This document shows positions 35,303 to 48,576 of a stretch of DNA of 64,000 nucleotides, piece after piece. The translations under genes were made by a program, and so were the position numbers. This DNA is from Apiosordaria backusii. Taxonomy: Eukaryota > Ascomycota > Sordariomycetes > Sordariales > Lasiosphaeriaceae. Under the pieces are notes generated by a model. That model was not told the DNA's origin. It was given only the letters and a program-made list of their open reading frames with translations, and searched no databases. Each line of letters begins with the position of its first letter. Position 1 is the first letter of the stretch. Location: the NCBI GenBank assembly GCA_030549205.1, contig JAUKTV010000011.1, forward strand, positions 744,001-808,000. Reading direction: 5' to 3'.

Positions 35303-37664
35303 GGATTATCTTTAGCGATAGGCTTGGAGTCAAGTAGTACTTAGGGAATGGCAAAGAGTAAGAGGGCTCTATGTGTTACGGGCCATTGTATCAAACTATC
35401 CTTCTCTCAGGGTTGAGTGCTGAGTCGTCGATATCCTGCCTGTACCTACATGCCTGTCTCTTTATAGTGATTATTAGATGAGATAGATCAGAGGAGACGG
35501 ATTCATAGGAACTCCACAGATAGAAAACGATGCAAAGTCGAGGCATTCATGCATCTGAGTATCCCGTGGTTGTGTCGACGTGAAAGCATAAAATCAGACG
35601 AAATGAGGTCAAAGCATTCAACCGTGATTGATGACAGCGCATGGACCACCAAGGTAGGTATGTACCTTAAGGTCAGTGCAAACGGGACGTTCCGTGTTGG
35701 GGTGACTTGGCTTTCCCTCAGCTCCCGTTTCCCACACTGTCCTGAGCTTGGCAACTTGGCTCCTTGGCTGTTGTCGAAAGAAGCTATCGACTTTGATACC
35801 AGATCTCCGCAATTGCCTCTTTCCAATTTACTCTCCTAGGCACATGATTTCAGGCGGTTATCAAGAGACGGCCGACCCAAATTGCCGGAGCCGACTTGAG
35901 GCCCCTCCCTCGTACCTGATTGAACAATGGCTTTCACCAGAGGGTGGCCGCAGTTGGGGCCACCTCTTGACATGCCCGTCCGGCAGCAACAGCAGTGAGG
36001 CCTGAAACCACTGAGAGACACAGCAGCTGATGGATGACTGACAGCACGCATCACAGGGCACCGCCGCTACCGGACAGAGCATCTTCAGTGCCACGAGTCA
36101 CCGTTCTGGAATCCCGTTTCGAGACCATCTTCAGCGAGCTCCCCAGGTCCCTTGCAGCAGAAGGGACGTGGAAAAGCTCGAGTCTGAGAACGCGGGTGAG
36201 AGGCCGGGCGAAGTCAGCAACCAATCAAGAGATCAATTTACCCGCCCAGGCTGCAATTGCCCCTGCTGTTCCCTGCTGTTCCCCGCTATGGGAACTTGCA
36301 TGGGGGAACCCCACTGTGCCCTTCTCAAGATCCCCCAACACGGCGCCGTCATTTGCTCATCCATCACGGCGATGCTCGAATGCCATTCGACGGCTGTGAG
36401 GTGACCATCCAGAGCATCACACCAAGCTCACCAACAGTTCGCCAGACGCATTAATTACTCGCTTATTGGAGTCTTGGTCCAAAAGGGGGTGGGGAACGAG
36501 AATGCGCCATTCTCAGTTCGCAATTCGCATCTCGACGAACATGTCGTTTCCCAGCTGCACGAAAGCTGGCCATGGTCACAATGGCGGTCGGCCGTGATGA
36601 CACCCTGCTGCCAAGCACATGTAATTGTCCGCTCCCAGTGGACGGATTTTGATAAGTCGGATGTATCGGTCGTGCTTGGAAGAAGTCTTCATCACATCTG
36701 CCCGAGTCACAGAAGAGGACAGCATCCGTTCAGCATGCGCGCACGTTGAGAATTGCGTGGTTTTGTCTCAGACAAGCAGCCTGTCTTACATTTCCACGAG
36801 TGCCGACGGTTGTCACCAAGGCCGTTGGTTCCTCTTGCGATAACGGGTGCCGAACACTCGCAGATCGTTGCAGAAACGAGACCAGCCGCATCGAACTCTT
36901 CTTTTTCCTCTGGGTCTGTCGTCCAATTCCCAGCCAAGCCTAGACCTAGCGCCCGAGGTCAGGGTTGTTACCGATTTGGGTCAACGTACCGTGTGACATG
37001 CAGGTGTGCAGTGACAGCAGTTGTGAGCTATTGCACCTAGCACCACGCACCCCAGAACATTGATCGACCAATATTAAGGCCCAGTCAACCGCTGGATCCT
37101 TCAGTTGCCAGGTCCGACTTTTCCTGTTCCTGACTTGATATTGATTCTCTCCCGCCTCAGGGGAGCATCTGAACATCTCGAGCCCAGCAATTCGGTACTG
37201 TGATCGAATCTCGAGAAGCACACACGCGGCGGTTGGAATTGTCTGCGGGAGAAACCTGGACGTGACGGGACTTTGGACTTGCAGCTTCTCATCCACCACC
37301 CACCCACAATCAACCCCCCCACACCAACATTGGAGATAACTGCATTATAATAACTCTCTACGCCCCTCTCCCGCGCCTCCCGCCCCGTCCATCCCCGTCT
37401 TTCGTCCTTCCCGGCTCCTTCCCGACGATATACCCTTTTCATCTTTCTCATGGCCCGTCTAATTGTGCCTCACGTTCTCTACTAAATGCTCTAATACCTG
37501 AATCAGGGGTCCGGCATTCCTCAACTGCAGTCTGACCGGCGGCCGTCGCCGGCAGATCAGCTTCTTCTTCGTATCTCGACGTTATTTCAAGATCGAGGTT
37601 ACGTTCTACAGGGACCGTCACACTCCCGCGCCCGTACGCGCACAATCAAGACCAAAATCGTAAC
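35303..37664. other. Upstream region of the large ferric reductase
   Basis: 2.36 kb with no convincing gene; frames of 60-120 codons are scattered on both strands. GATAA cores occur near 36651, 36838 and 37335, which might matter for iron control but are too short to be significant alone. Confidence 0.5.
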
Positions 37665-40493
37665 ATGGCTTCACATGTACGACCAGCGTTACGAAGCGCA
37701 GCCGATGCGTCCGTTGAGGCCTTGAGTGGGTTGGTAAAGCGGATCAATATTCCGCTCCTACCAAACAGTCCGCCCGGCTTGGTACAAGCACTCACAGTAG
37801 ATCCATGGTCACAGTCGGGGAAGTATGGGCTGGGTTGGACGTACTTTGCTCTTGCCTTGGGAGGACTGACGTTGTTTATGAGGATATGGCACTACTGGCA
37901 GGACAAGATTCGGCAGGCGATATACAAGCAGGATATGGAGAAGCACTTTCAGCAGCTGTACAGCATGGAGCCGGAATGGGATAGGTCGGCTGCTTTGGCG
38001 ACGGGAGCGACGGCGCAAACGACGACAGAATCACGACGACACTTCTTCCCGGATGAGCAGCAGGCTGAGGAGGAAAAGAATTTCAAGCCAAAGGCTCATT
38101 TTTCGTCTGTTGGATTTGTCAATGATACCTTGGCTCTGTTCCGATGGGTCTTTTATCGCCCGGTGCCAGACATTGTTTGGAGAAAACACCACTTTACGTT
38201 TTCATCACTTGCGGTACTCAGCTGCGCATTTATCGCTTTGGCCTTTGTCACGGTCTACTGTTTCTTGCAGCAACCACTCTACTGGCAAAGCATTCGGTTC
38301 GGATCACCACCTGTCGCCATTCGCTCCGGCATGATTGCCGTTGCCATGACACCATGGATCATTGCCACAAGCACCAAGGCCAACATTATCACACTAATTA
38401 CCGGCATTGGGCCCGAGAGGCTCAACGTGTTTCATCGTTGGTTGAGTTATCTCTGCTTGTTCCTCTCACTGATCCACATGATTCCATTCTACATCCAGCC
38501 GGTCTGGGAAGATGGAGGCATGGAGGTCTTTGAGGCGCTGTTTCCTCCAGGCAGTGGCATCATCTATGGGTCCGGGATTGCTTGCATGGCCCCTCTGGGG
38601 TGGCTTTGCGTGGGATCACTACCGTTGTTCAGGAGGAAGGCATACGAAATCTTCATCCTGCTCCATATTCCAGTCGGCTATATTTACGTCGGTGTGCTGT
38701 TCTGGCATACCAAGAACTTTCTGATGTCCTGGGCATATCTTTATGCGACAGTGGCCATCATTGTCTTCTGCAACTTGTACCGCTTCTTCAAGCTAAACTG
38801 GACCAAGCCATGGCGTATGTCATTCCTAGTTGGAGACGAGGCAGCTATCAACATCATGACGGAAAATGCCATCAAGATCACCATTCCGACTCAAATGAGG
38901 TGGAAGCCGGGGCAGTATGTCTACTTGCGCATGCCAGGCATCTCCATGTTTGAGAACCACCCTTTCACAATCTCGTCTCTCTGCAGCGCGGACTTCCCAT
39001 CGGAGTATGGCGAGGAGTACAGGGACTGTGTGTTGGTGTTCAGACCCTATGGTGGCTTCACAAAGAAGGTGCTGGACACGGCCATTGATAAGGGGCCTTT
39101 CCACACCTACCGCGCATTCCTCGACGGTCCATATGGCGGCATGCGCCGAGAGCTTGCCGCGTTCGACACTTGCATCCTCATTGCTGGTGGCAGCGGTATC
39201 ACATCGCTCATGTCGCAACTGCTAAACTTGATCAAGCGGATGCGTGACGGCAAGGCCATCACCAAGAAGATCGTTGTGGTTTGGTCGCTCAAGCGGCTCG
39301 AGGCCATGGATTGGTTCCGGGAAGAGCTCCGTATCTGCCGTGAGGCTGCTCCCCCTGAGAGTGTCACCTGCAAGTTTTTCGTTACCGCATCGGTCCGGAA
39401 GCCACCAAATTCTGCCGCTCACCATGGCCGTGCCCCTAGACCACTGAGCAATGCCTTCCACGATAAGCTGGATGGGTTCGTGGCCAACATTGCCAGCAAA
39501 CGCAACAGTGCTTTGATCATGTCAGAGGCACAGGGCGACCCCGAAAGAGAACGGGAGTTGCGCGCTGAGGACGAGGACCGCATCACAGCCCTCCCTCAGC
39601 AAAAATACCTTCAACCACACACCTTCCCACCACCACCACCGGGACCTCCCCCAAATAATAACAATAGACTTTCCGTAGCCGAACAAACCCTTCGTAAACT
39701 TGAAGGCCGCGACGATGATATCAAGCCCGTTGAGGGTGAACAACAACAACATTTACAACCCCCAGCCCCATCCAGCAAAGCACCATCAACAAAGAAGAGC
39801 GAATCAGGCGGTGAATTCCACTTCCCCCCTCTTGCCCGGGAAACCGCCGCTCCCCACTTCAACTATGCACCCCCGGCCGGCCGCAAGAGATACAGCCAAA
39901 TCCTCTCCGAATCCGACCCCCGCCCCAGCGGAGCCGGCAGCGGCGGTAGCATCGACGCCCGTCCCACGACCAGCGAACTCGGCCACCAACACGCCGACTC
40001 AAGCGGCAGCACCGAGCCCTTTGCGAATGCCACCCCTTCCCCCCCAGCGCCAGCTGGTGAACCCTCCTCTGCCTCCGCCCCCGTCCGCCCACCAGAACTA
40101 GCCCACCTCCGCACCGACGTCGGCGGCGCCCCCCGCCGCCCAAGACCAACCTCCCATTTCGGCCCCCCATCAGGGTTTGACTTTGGCTTCCCAGAGACAC
40201 CGACAGAGTTCCAGCGCAATCTTATGAGGTTTGCGTTTCCTATCCCTCATGAGATTGATGGGGGCTGGTCGGTGGAGTATGGCAGGCCGGATCTGGGGTA
40301 TATGCTCAAGGAATGGGCCACGGGAGGGCCGGACGGGAGGGGCGTGCTGGGGAGGAGGACGGCGGTTTTTGTTTGTGGACCACCGGCGATGAGAGTGGGT
40401 GTGGCTAATACGGTTGCGAGGCTGCAGGCGGAGATTTGGGGGGATGATATGCTGGAGGAGATCTTTTTGCATACCGAGAATTATGCTTTGTGA
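37665..40493 (+). CDS. Ferric reductase, large form with insert in the NADPH domain
   Basis: Membrane flavocytochrome that reduces extracellular ferric iron using NADPH, FAD and two hemes. Single exon, 942 aa, against about 600-750 for common FREs. Start at the ATG of MASHVRPALR. First membrane segment near residues 57-75; core ferric-reductase domain about 180-375 with heme histidines 257, 271, 334 and 348, each pair 14 apart (VFHRW..LIHM; LLHIP..FWHT). FAD motif HPFTISS near 432; NADPH loop IAGGSGITS near 510. A stretch of about 215 residues (about 620-835), rich in Pro, Gln, Ser and Gly, then interrupts the NADPH-binding half. The domain resumes with TPTEFQRNLMRFAFPIPHEIDGGWSVEYGRPDL and ends with VCGPPAMRVGVAN..AEIWGDDMLEEIFLHTENYAL. 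The ends on either side of the insert are intact and in frame. Confidence 0.93.
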   Translation: MASHVRPALRSAADASVEALSGLVKRINIPLLPNSPPGLVQALTVDPWSQSGKYGLGWTYFALALGGLTLFMRIWHYWQDKIRQAIYKQDMEKHFQQLYSMEPEWDRSAALATGATAQTTTESRRHFFPDEQQAEEEKNFKPKAHFSSVGFVNDTLALFRWVFYRPVPDIVWRKHHFTFSSLAVLSCAFIALAFVTVYCFLQQPLYWQSIRFGSPPVAIRSGMIAVAMTPWIIATSTKANIITLITGIGPERLNVFHRWLSYLCLFLSLIHMIPFYIQPVWEDGGMEVFEALFPPGSGIIYGSGIACMAPLGWLCVGSLPLFRRKAYEIFILLHIPVGYIYVGVLFWHTKNFLMSWAYLYATVAIIVFCNLYRFFKLNWTKPWRMSFLVGDEAAINIMTENAIKITIPTQMRWKPGQYVYLRMPGISMFENHPFTISSLCSADFPSEYGEEYRDCVLVFRPYGGFTKKVLDTAIDKGPFHTYRAFLDGPYGGMRRELAAFDTCILIAGGSGITSLMSQLLNLIKRMRDGKAITKKIVVVWSLKRLEAMDWFREELRICREAAPPESVTCKFFVTASVRKPPNSAAHHGRAPRPLSNAFHDKLDGFVANIASKRNSALIMSEAQGDPERERELRAEDEDRITALPQQKYLQPHTFPPPPPGPPPNNNNRLSVAEQTLRKLEGRDDDIKPVEGEQQQHLQPPAPSSKAPSTKKSESGGEFHFPPLARETAAPHFNYAPPAGRKRYSQILSESDPRPSGAGSGGSIDARPTTSELGHQHADSSGSTEPFANATPSPPAPAGEPSSASAPVRPPELAHLRTDVGGAPRRPRPTSHFGPPSGFDFGFPETPTEFQRNLMRFAFPIPHEIDGGWSVEYGRPDLGYMLKEWATGGPDGRGVLGRRTAVFVCGPPAMRVGVANTVARLQAEIWGDDMLEEIFLHTENYAL

Positions 40494-43229
40494 GAGATTA
40501 AAGTACAGCGGAGAGGTAATGATGAGAGGGTATGCCATAGGGAATGAGTGGATGGCGTTGAGGGTTTCAAGGGAATGGGGAGGGAGATACCAGCACGCCA
40601 GCGGAACGGCGTGTCGAATGACTACTTGTACATGTACTTTTTGGATTTTTGGATATATCACGTCTCTCCGAGAACGGAGCAGAGGGAGCAAGCAGCTCGC
40701 TTTTTTCTCTTGTTTGTATGGCAGTTTACGATAGGATACGGATATTACGCTTCTCGGGAGGCAATTCTCTAAGTTAATTGAGCTACGATACCTTCAAAGC
40801 AAAGCCATTCGCTCGCGGCTGAGTGGGCGACAGTGTGCCTCCACTTGAAGAAGTCGTCATGCCGTTTACCTGTTGGCTTCCTCTGCGGAGAGTGACAAAA
40901 AAAGGGGTAAAATAGGGGCGAATGCCAAGACCAAAGTGCCCTGCCTCCGCGACTTGAGATGGACAAGCATACCTACTCCGAGGAATTGCCAAAGGTTTCT
41001 TTTTGACAGTAGAGGTAAATTTCCTCACGATCACACAAAGTTTTCTTGGTAGGTACGCTAGCTGGCTGGGCAAAACAAACAATATGAGTTTGACAGGCAG
41101 GTGTCACAACCATAATGGTGACAGGTTCACGAGAAGATAGTGTAGAATATATTTGTTGAATTAGTCCACCATCCATGTCGTCCGCTTCTATCAATAGTCA
41201 TGTGGTTACGGTGTTGAACATTATGGGGAAAGTAAGTATATCCGAAACAATACCCAACCTACCAATATTAACAAGCGGTGTGCTGGTGATGATGGGCAGC
41301 CGAGGTCTCATCTATTTGTCAAGCTATCTTGGTAGGTAGGTATTCTGAGCACCACCGGGGGAAGGTGCCACAGCCCTTTTTCCAGTTATTGCTTGCCAGT
41401 TTTCATTAGAAATCTCCGGCGCGTACTTTAATTCTCATCCTACCTACCTCACGAAGAGCGGTGAGCTGCCGCTTGCTTTTCGTGTCAGTTTTAATTAAAC
41501 CCTCCCATTTTTGTACTCAGGGACCTCCCTGTCGATATTATCTTGTTGCGATCTGTGTAACTTTGGTCGATTGGTGTCACCCAGACACACACCAGCTTCT
41601 ATATTCAAAGGCTCAATTCTCCGCTCTTTTCACCGTCAGCCCTCGGGGCCAGAACGGATCTCGTACCTGATTTAAGGCTGCGTGGGAAGCAAGTAGGGGG
41701 AGGGCCGATACATGAGAGTTTTCGGCCGGTAGAAGAATAACAGTCAAGGCAGGTGAAATTTGACAAAGGCGAATAGGAAGGAGAGTGATAAGCCATGGCG
41801 TCTGTTGGTCACTGTAAGGGGAGAGGTGAGGCGCCGAGGATGTGGAAAGGGAGGGGGGGACGGGGGAGCGGGCTTTGTTTCGCACGTAACTACCGGATCC
41901 AATCTTGCCTATCCTATCTGTAAGGCGGTAATTAACCCCCCTCCCTGGATGCTGTGTTACGTGACTGGGTGTTGAACTTTCGTGTTCCTGAGATGAGCTA
42001 ATGTGGGGAGCCGATTGGGGGACACTACGTACTGGGCTTTGTTCCGATTAGATGCGATCTGAGGAGTAGAAGGCAGGGGGTGATGCTGGTTTGGAATAAG
42101 AGCACGACATCGGTGGTTGAGGCTGTTAGTTGGGGGCGGGGGAGCTTCTGTTGTTACTTGGCGTGGTGGTTTTCACAGGTCAACAGCTGAGTGATGAGGT
42201 AGACGGAATTGGTAAATGTTGACGAGGGGAGGCGGTCAGGTATGAATCATGGTGAACGGACGGGAGTCGAGTGGGACAAAGGCGTAATTCTATCGGGATT
42301 GCCTGTCCGCATCGGATATCGGATGGCATCTGGCGGTTCCATCTGCCTCAGTACACATCACTTGCATTGCGTGGAGGTTTGGACGTCTACCCACAAGTGC
42401 GTGGCGCTAGACTTTTCAGATTGAGTGCCGGACATGTAGTCGAAACGGTTAGGGCGGTCTCATCCGGGCAAACATGGCACTCTGAGATGCCATGTGCCAG
42501 TTACGGGTGCAACTCTTAGCGGGGAACGATCTCATTGCTAGCTGGTGTTGGACCTCGTCTCTGGTCTAGATTACAGACTAACAAACATCAAAGTGCCTGG
42601 CAAGTTGAGCTCGCACCTTTGAAGCTTGACAGCTCAGACAGTTCACGAGATCACTGATCTGGGGATCTGTGGTGAGTCAATGACTTTGTGTGACAGAAAA
42701 ACATGGCTCGCTCCTTCCTCCTCCAGCAGGACAAGAGTCTCCCCCGATGGCCGGGCCAGGAGCAATCGAGACGAGACATCAATAAACTTTCCCTCCCTGC
42801 ATTTCCACGGGTATCCGCAGTGCCCGGCTCACGTAAGAGATGCCATTGATTCCTTCCTCTGAGGCAACCCGGGGCTTTGGTGCCCGTCTGGGTAGGGGTC
42901 CTCGATAGCCTCTTTCTCCACAAAATGGCTCGGATCGTGTCGATCTTTGGGTCAAGTCCCCGAGATCCCCAAACCTTGGCTTGACAGCCATGAATCACTT
43001 CCAAAATACATGTACTCGTGAAAGCAGTGAAAGCCAATGTTAATATTTGCTTCCCTTACTATATTAAGCTCCTTTTCGTCCTTTCTGTCTCATCTTGTCC
43101 TTCTCCCCTGCCTTCTCCGAGACAGCAACACAAAGTGACACCCTGGGGCATTCCACAGCGGCTACATCTAGTGTCCCCTTTCTTGCTACCCGGGTAGCTT
43201 AGATATTGGTATATCCCCCGTTCCTCCCG
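40494..43229. other. Gene-free region between ferric reductase and MFS transporter
   Basis: 3' flank of the ferric reductase and promoter of the MFS gene, both reading right. TACCTACC/GGTAGGTA motifs recur (41060, 41335, 41445). Frames up to about 130 codons lack any domain. Nothing else seen. Confidence 0.55.
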
Positions 43230-45517
43230 ATGGCCAGCTCGCAGATGGATCCATCTACCATTGAAATGGATGCTCTGAGAAAGGAAGAGGACGTGTTTGC
43301 CTTTCCGTCGTCGTCCGACCTGTCGACCCAAGAGAACATTGGCGGCCAGCCTGTGTTGACTGAACATTCCGACGAGAGGGACGTTCAGATGGTCCCGGCA
43401 CCTCCTGCTCCCTCTTCCGCCTCTTCTCCTCCCAACAAGTCGCCAGCTCGGAGCAGTTCACGACCCGAGTCCCAAATCCAAATAGCCCCGCCTGGCTCTG
43501 TTCACTCAGCTCCCTCTAGCTCTGGCCCCCAGACAGGCCAAAACCGCCTCCAGATCCAGAATTCGGCTTCTTATGATGTAAGAAACTGGCCATACTGGAA
43601 CACCTGGGAGGCCAACTACGGAATGATTGGGATCAATGGTCACGATCGTGCTATGGAAAGGACTACTGTATGTGATACGGCCGTCTCCTTCTAAACAGAC
43701 GAAAACATCTTCGACTGACGATGAGACCTTGCAGAGCAAAGCCCGCCGGTGGTTGGCCCTTGCGGCTCTTGCTTGCATGTGGACAAACGCCCAAGCTCCA
43801 TTGTTCATGTTTGGTAAGTTTACGATACCTCGACGGTATGCTTCAAAAGCTGACATGGTTTGCGACAGCTGGCGCCCCTGTCTATATCTACAGAGAGCTC
43901 GGCGGCATTGACTATTGGGTTTGGTTTGTCTCTGCCAACCTTCTCGCTACCGCGGCCATTTCCCCCTTTGTCGGCGCTCTGTCAGATCTTATCGGTCGTC
44001 GATATGTCGCCCTCACCGGCAATGCCTTGATTGTCATCGGGCAAATTACTTGCGGTGCTGCGACTAGCATGGACGCTTTTATCGGTGAGCCTTGGTCCGA
44101 TACTGGAGAAAACAATGGCTAACACAACTTGTTCTACAGTTGGCATGGCCATCTCAGGCTGGGGCACCGGTATCAACGAGCTCACTGCCTTGGCTGGCAC
44201 CGCCGAGATCGTCCCCATGTCCCAGCGCGGCTACTATGTGGCGGCAATGATCCTTACTATCCTCCCTTTTCTGCCCTCGGTCATGTATGCTCAGCTCATC
44301 TCGGCATATTCGAGCTGGCGATATATTGCGGTCGTAACTACTGGTTGGGCTGCCGTCGGCTTGGTCATGGTCTTTTTGTTCTATCATCCTCCTCCCCGGA
44401 TCGATACCCATGCTGTCGAGAAGACCGAGGTGTTGAGGAAGACGGATTGGGTTGGTGGTTTCTTGTCCATTGCTGGGCTTGTGCTGGTGGAGGTTGGGCT
44501 GTTGGGTGGTGGTTATAATGTAGGTAGCTCAGCTGGGGTCGAGAAAGAATTGTCTGCTAATGCGCGCTAGGCCTCGTGGACGAGTGCAAGAGTTCTGGCC
44601 CCTCTCATCATCGGAGCCCTGGTGTTGGTGGCCTTTGTGGTCTGGGAGCGGATAGGGACCAGCCACCCTATGGTTCCGAGAGACATGGGCAAGTCGCCAT
44701 GGAATCTGTGGCTTACTCTTATCATCACCTTCATTTCGGGCGCCAACTTCTTTTCGGTGTTGATGATCTGGCCGAGCGAGGCGTACAATGTTTACGGGCA
44801 CGAGTAAGTTTTCTGAATCAGTATAATGATACACAGCGCTGACCCCTTTCTAGTCCTGTTGGGGTCGGTATTCGTGGTATGCCGTTCGCCTTTGGCACCA
44901 TGGCCGGATGTGTTATTTCTCTGGTGATGCTTTCTTGGTTGAGAGGAAATATCAAGTGGATTCTGTTCGTCTCGTCGACTCTGATGACTCTTGGATGCGG
45001 ATTGCTTGCCACTGCTAGAGTCGACAACATCCAAGTTGTGCACGGAATTCTCTTCATCGCGGGACTCGGTGTCGGTGGTGTGGTGGTCCCAGCATCGACA
45101 ATCACTGCGATTATCTGCCCGAGCGAGATCATTGCGACTGTCACCGCCTTAACCATTGCCATTCGCATCGTTGGCGGTGCTATCGGATACGCAGTCTACT
45201 ACAACGTCTTTGTGTCGAAGCTTGTCCCGCAGCTGATACAAATTGTGGGCGAGACATGTGTTAAGCTTGGGATCAATCCGGCAATGATTGGGGATATCAT
45301 TGAGATGACAGGCGCGTCGCTGGTCAACGAGATTCGACATCTTGAGGACATGACCGACGACAAGTGGGCGGCGATTGTGGCGGCTGGACAGGTGGCGTAT
45401 TCCCGTGCGTATCCGTGGGCCTATTACTGCAGTATCGCGTTTGGGGGTGTGTCGATGTTGGCGAGTTTGTTTTTGGGGGATTTGAATATGGATGATTCTG
45501 TGGCTGTGGTTCTTTGA
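43230..45517 (+). CDS. MFS transporter, TRI12/siderophore-type (DHA family)
   Basis: Predicted 14-TM major-facilitator of the TRI12 Pfam group, which includes trichothecene efflux pumps and siderophore-iron importers. Six exons: 43230-43667, 43735-43813, 43869-44084, 44140-44519, 44571-44803 and 44854-45517, giving 669 aa; all phases agree. The start is ATG 43230 (MASSQMDPSTIEMD). The first roughly 135 residues are a polar, Ser/Pro-rich cytosolic tail, longer than usual. Core signals: FVSANLLATAAISPFVGALSDLIGRRYVALTGNALIVIGQI (the MFS loop-2 motif GxLSDxxGRR) and GWGTGINELTALAGTAEIVPMSQRGYYVA, typical of TRI12/SIT proteins. HPMVPRDM, WLRGNIKWI and late membrane segments through VAYSRAYPWAYYCSIAFGGVSM follow. 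It lies 2.7 kb downstream of the ferric reductase. Substrate cannot be read from sequence. Confidence 0.88.
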
Positions 45518-46006
45518 TGCGACTTTTCTGAGGCCAAGGGCCAGGCAGGGCACCTTTGAGGGTGTTGTTAATGGGGAATAATTCATGCAATTTGGGTATG
45601 GGATGGCTATTTTAGATCTTGTAGAAATGGTAATGGGGTACTGCCAGAAAGATAGGCGGAGTTAGACGCAGGACAGACATTTTCTTTTGGAATGGGTTCA
45701 CTTATGGAATACATGAGTGATATGGCTGTGTTTTGGGGTGTTTGTAAGGGGGTACTGAGGTTGTACATACTATTTCAAGTAAAGAGTATTTGTAATGTCT
45801 GATGGTTTGTTATTTGTTGATGAGCTTTAAGAGAAGACAGTTAGAAACAGCTAGAAAAAGACTCACCAGATACTAATAGAAAAAGACTCACCAGATACCT
45901 AATAGAAAAAGACCAAACTAGAGGACTTTCACTTGTTTATTTGCATCATTTCTTTGCTTTTGTCTATATACAAACATCACCCCCCCTTAACCACTCAACC
46001 CCTCCT
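45518..46006. other. Convergent intergenic region
   Basis: 3' flanks of the MFS transporter (+) and the dioxygenase (-). It holds a 26-bp direct repeat (AGAAAAAGACTCACCAGATAC) at about 45853-45899. No gene seen. Confidence 0.6.
45853..45911 (+). repeat. Short tandem repeat, about 27 bp
   Basis: Two copies of TAGAAAAAGACTCACCAGATAC plus a third partial AATAGAAAAAGAC, in the 3' flank of the MFS gene. Confidence 0.75.
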
Positions 46007-47216
46007 CTACTTGCTCTCCTCAGGCAACTCCACAAACCGATACTGCGCCCAAGCAAAGCTCGCCTCGTGCATCGTCCACGTCTGTTTTCCTCTGTCCTCC
46101 CCGGCAGCCCCAGCAGCGATATAAAGCGGCATCAAATGATCCATCCAGGGGTGCGCCTGTCTCGCATCCGGCCTCTTGAGAACCTTGACCATCTCCTCTT
46201 TTCTCTTTTCCGGGTCTGTTTGCTCAGTCGCTTCCTTGAGGGCGTTGTCGAAGCTGACGCTGTAGGGCATTGGTTCGGAGCGGCCAAAGGCGAGGCGCAT
46301 GTCGCGGAGGTTGTGGACCGTCATGCCCGTGCAGATGATGACGATGTTTTGGTCGCGGAGGGAGGAGACGGCTTCCCCGAGCTTGAAGTGGGAGAGGGGG
46401 TTTTCGGAGTTGAAGAGGGAGACTTGGACTAGGGGGACGGTGAGGGGGTTTGTGGTGGGGGGGAAGGCGACGTTGAAGCCGGAGAAGACGCCATGGTCGA
46501 GGCCGCGGGTGAGGCCTTTAGCGTGGATACCGGAATTGGAAAGAAGAGATATAATGTGGGAGGCGAGAGAGGGTGAGCCGGTAGAGGGAAAGGTGGCTTT
46601 GTAGAAGTGGGGAGGGAAGCCGAAGAAACTGATTATGGGGTTAATAAGAGAAGATACAAGAGGGGGTCAGGGAGGGGGGGCATACTCGTAGATGAGATCG
46701 GTCTTCTCGGCGTTGTTGACGTGGATTTCGTCCGGGCCGACGTTTTCGGGCTGCCAGTGGGCGGAGAAGACTACCACGGCGGAGGGTTTCACTTTTTGGG
46801 TGATTTCACGGCCGATGGATTGGAGGACGGGGTAGACGGGGTGGGTTGTGTTGTATTGGACGTCGGGCTGTTTTTTATGTTAATGTCCGGATGAGTATAA
46901 ATAAAGAATGATAAGAACTTACGCCGCCATGGCTGAAGAAATAGACTGGTGCTTTTGGCATTTTGGTTGGTTGTGAGGCTGTGGTTGTTGTAGATGTGAT
47001 TGGTGAAGTTGTAGGCGTGGTGGTGAGGGTTGAGATAGGGGACGTGGTAGTTGTATTAAAATAAGAGACGGGCAAAAAAGTTTTGAGCTTCGTCAGGAAT
47101 AATGACAAGAATGATAACGCCAGGGTAGAAGATGCACTCATGAGAAGAGCTACGATTATGACTATGCTAGGCAAGATGAAAAATGCTGGACGGCGAAGAA
47201 CCCAAGTGTCAAACAT
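46007..47216 (-). CDS. Extradiol ring-cleavage dioxygenase, LigB/4,5-DOPA type
   Basis: Metal-dependent dioxygenase opening catechol rings (4,5-DOPA dioxygenase-like); natural substrate unknown. Three exons: 46923-47216, 46686-46867 and 46007-46628. The catalytic unit starts at MPKAPVYFFSHGG (ATG 46959-46961) and is 280 aa, the usual length. Metal ligand His in FSHGG, further family signals FSAHWQPENV, GLDHGVFSGFNVAFP (His-Gly), VPLVQVSLF, IICTGMTVHNLR, HPWMDHLMPLYIAAGAAG. The same frame is open upstream to ATG 47216 (MFDTWVLRRPAFFILPSIVI), adding 85 residues: a hydrophobic stretch and a threonine/serine-rich linker before the catalytic start. I report the longer frame but am not sure which start is used; 46961 is the safe choice. 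Divergent from APT1. Confidence 0.87.

Positions 47217-48576
<1,360 letters not shown>

Noticed and set aside
45853..45911. Short repeat as a transposon end
   Set aside because: Only two and a half copies of a 27-bp unit in a 3' flank, without inverted ends.
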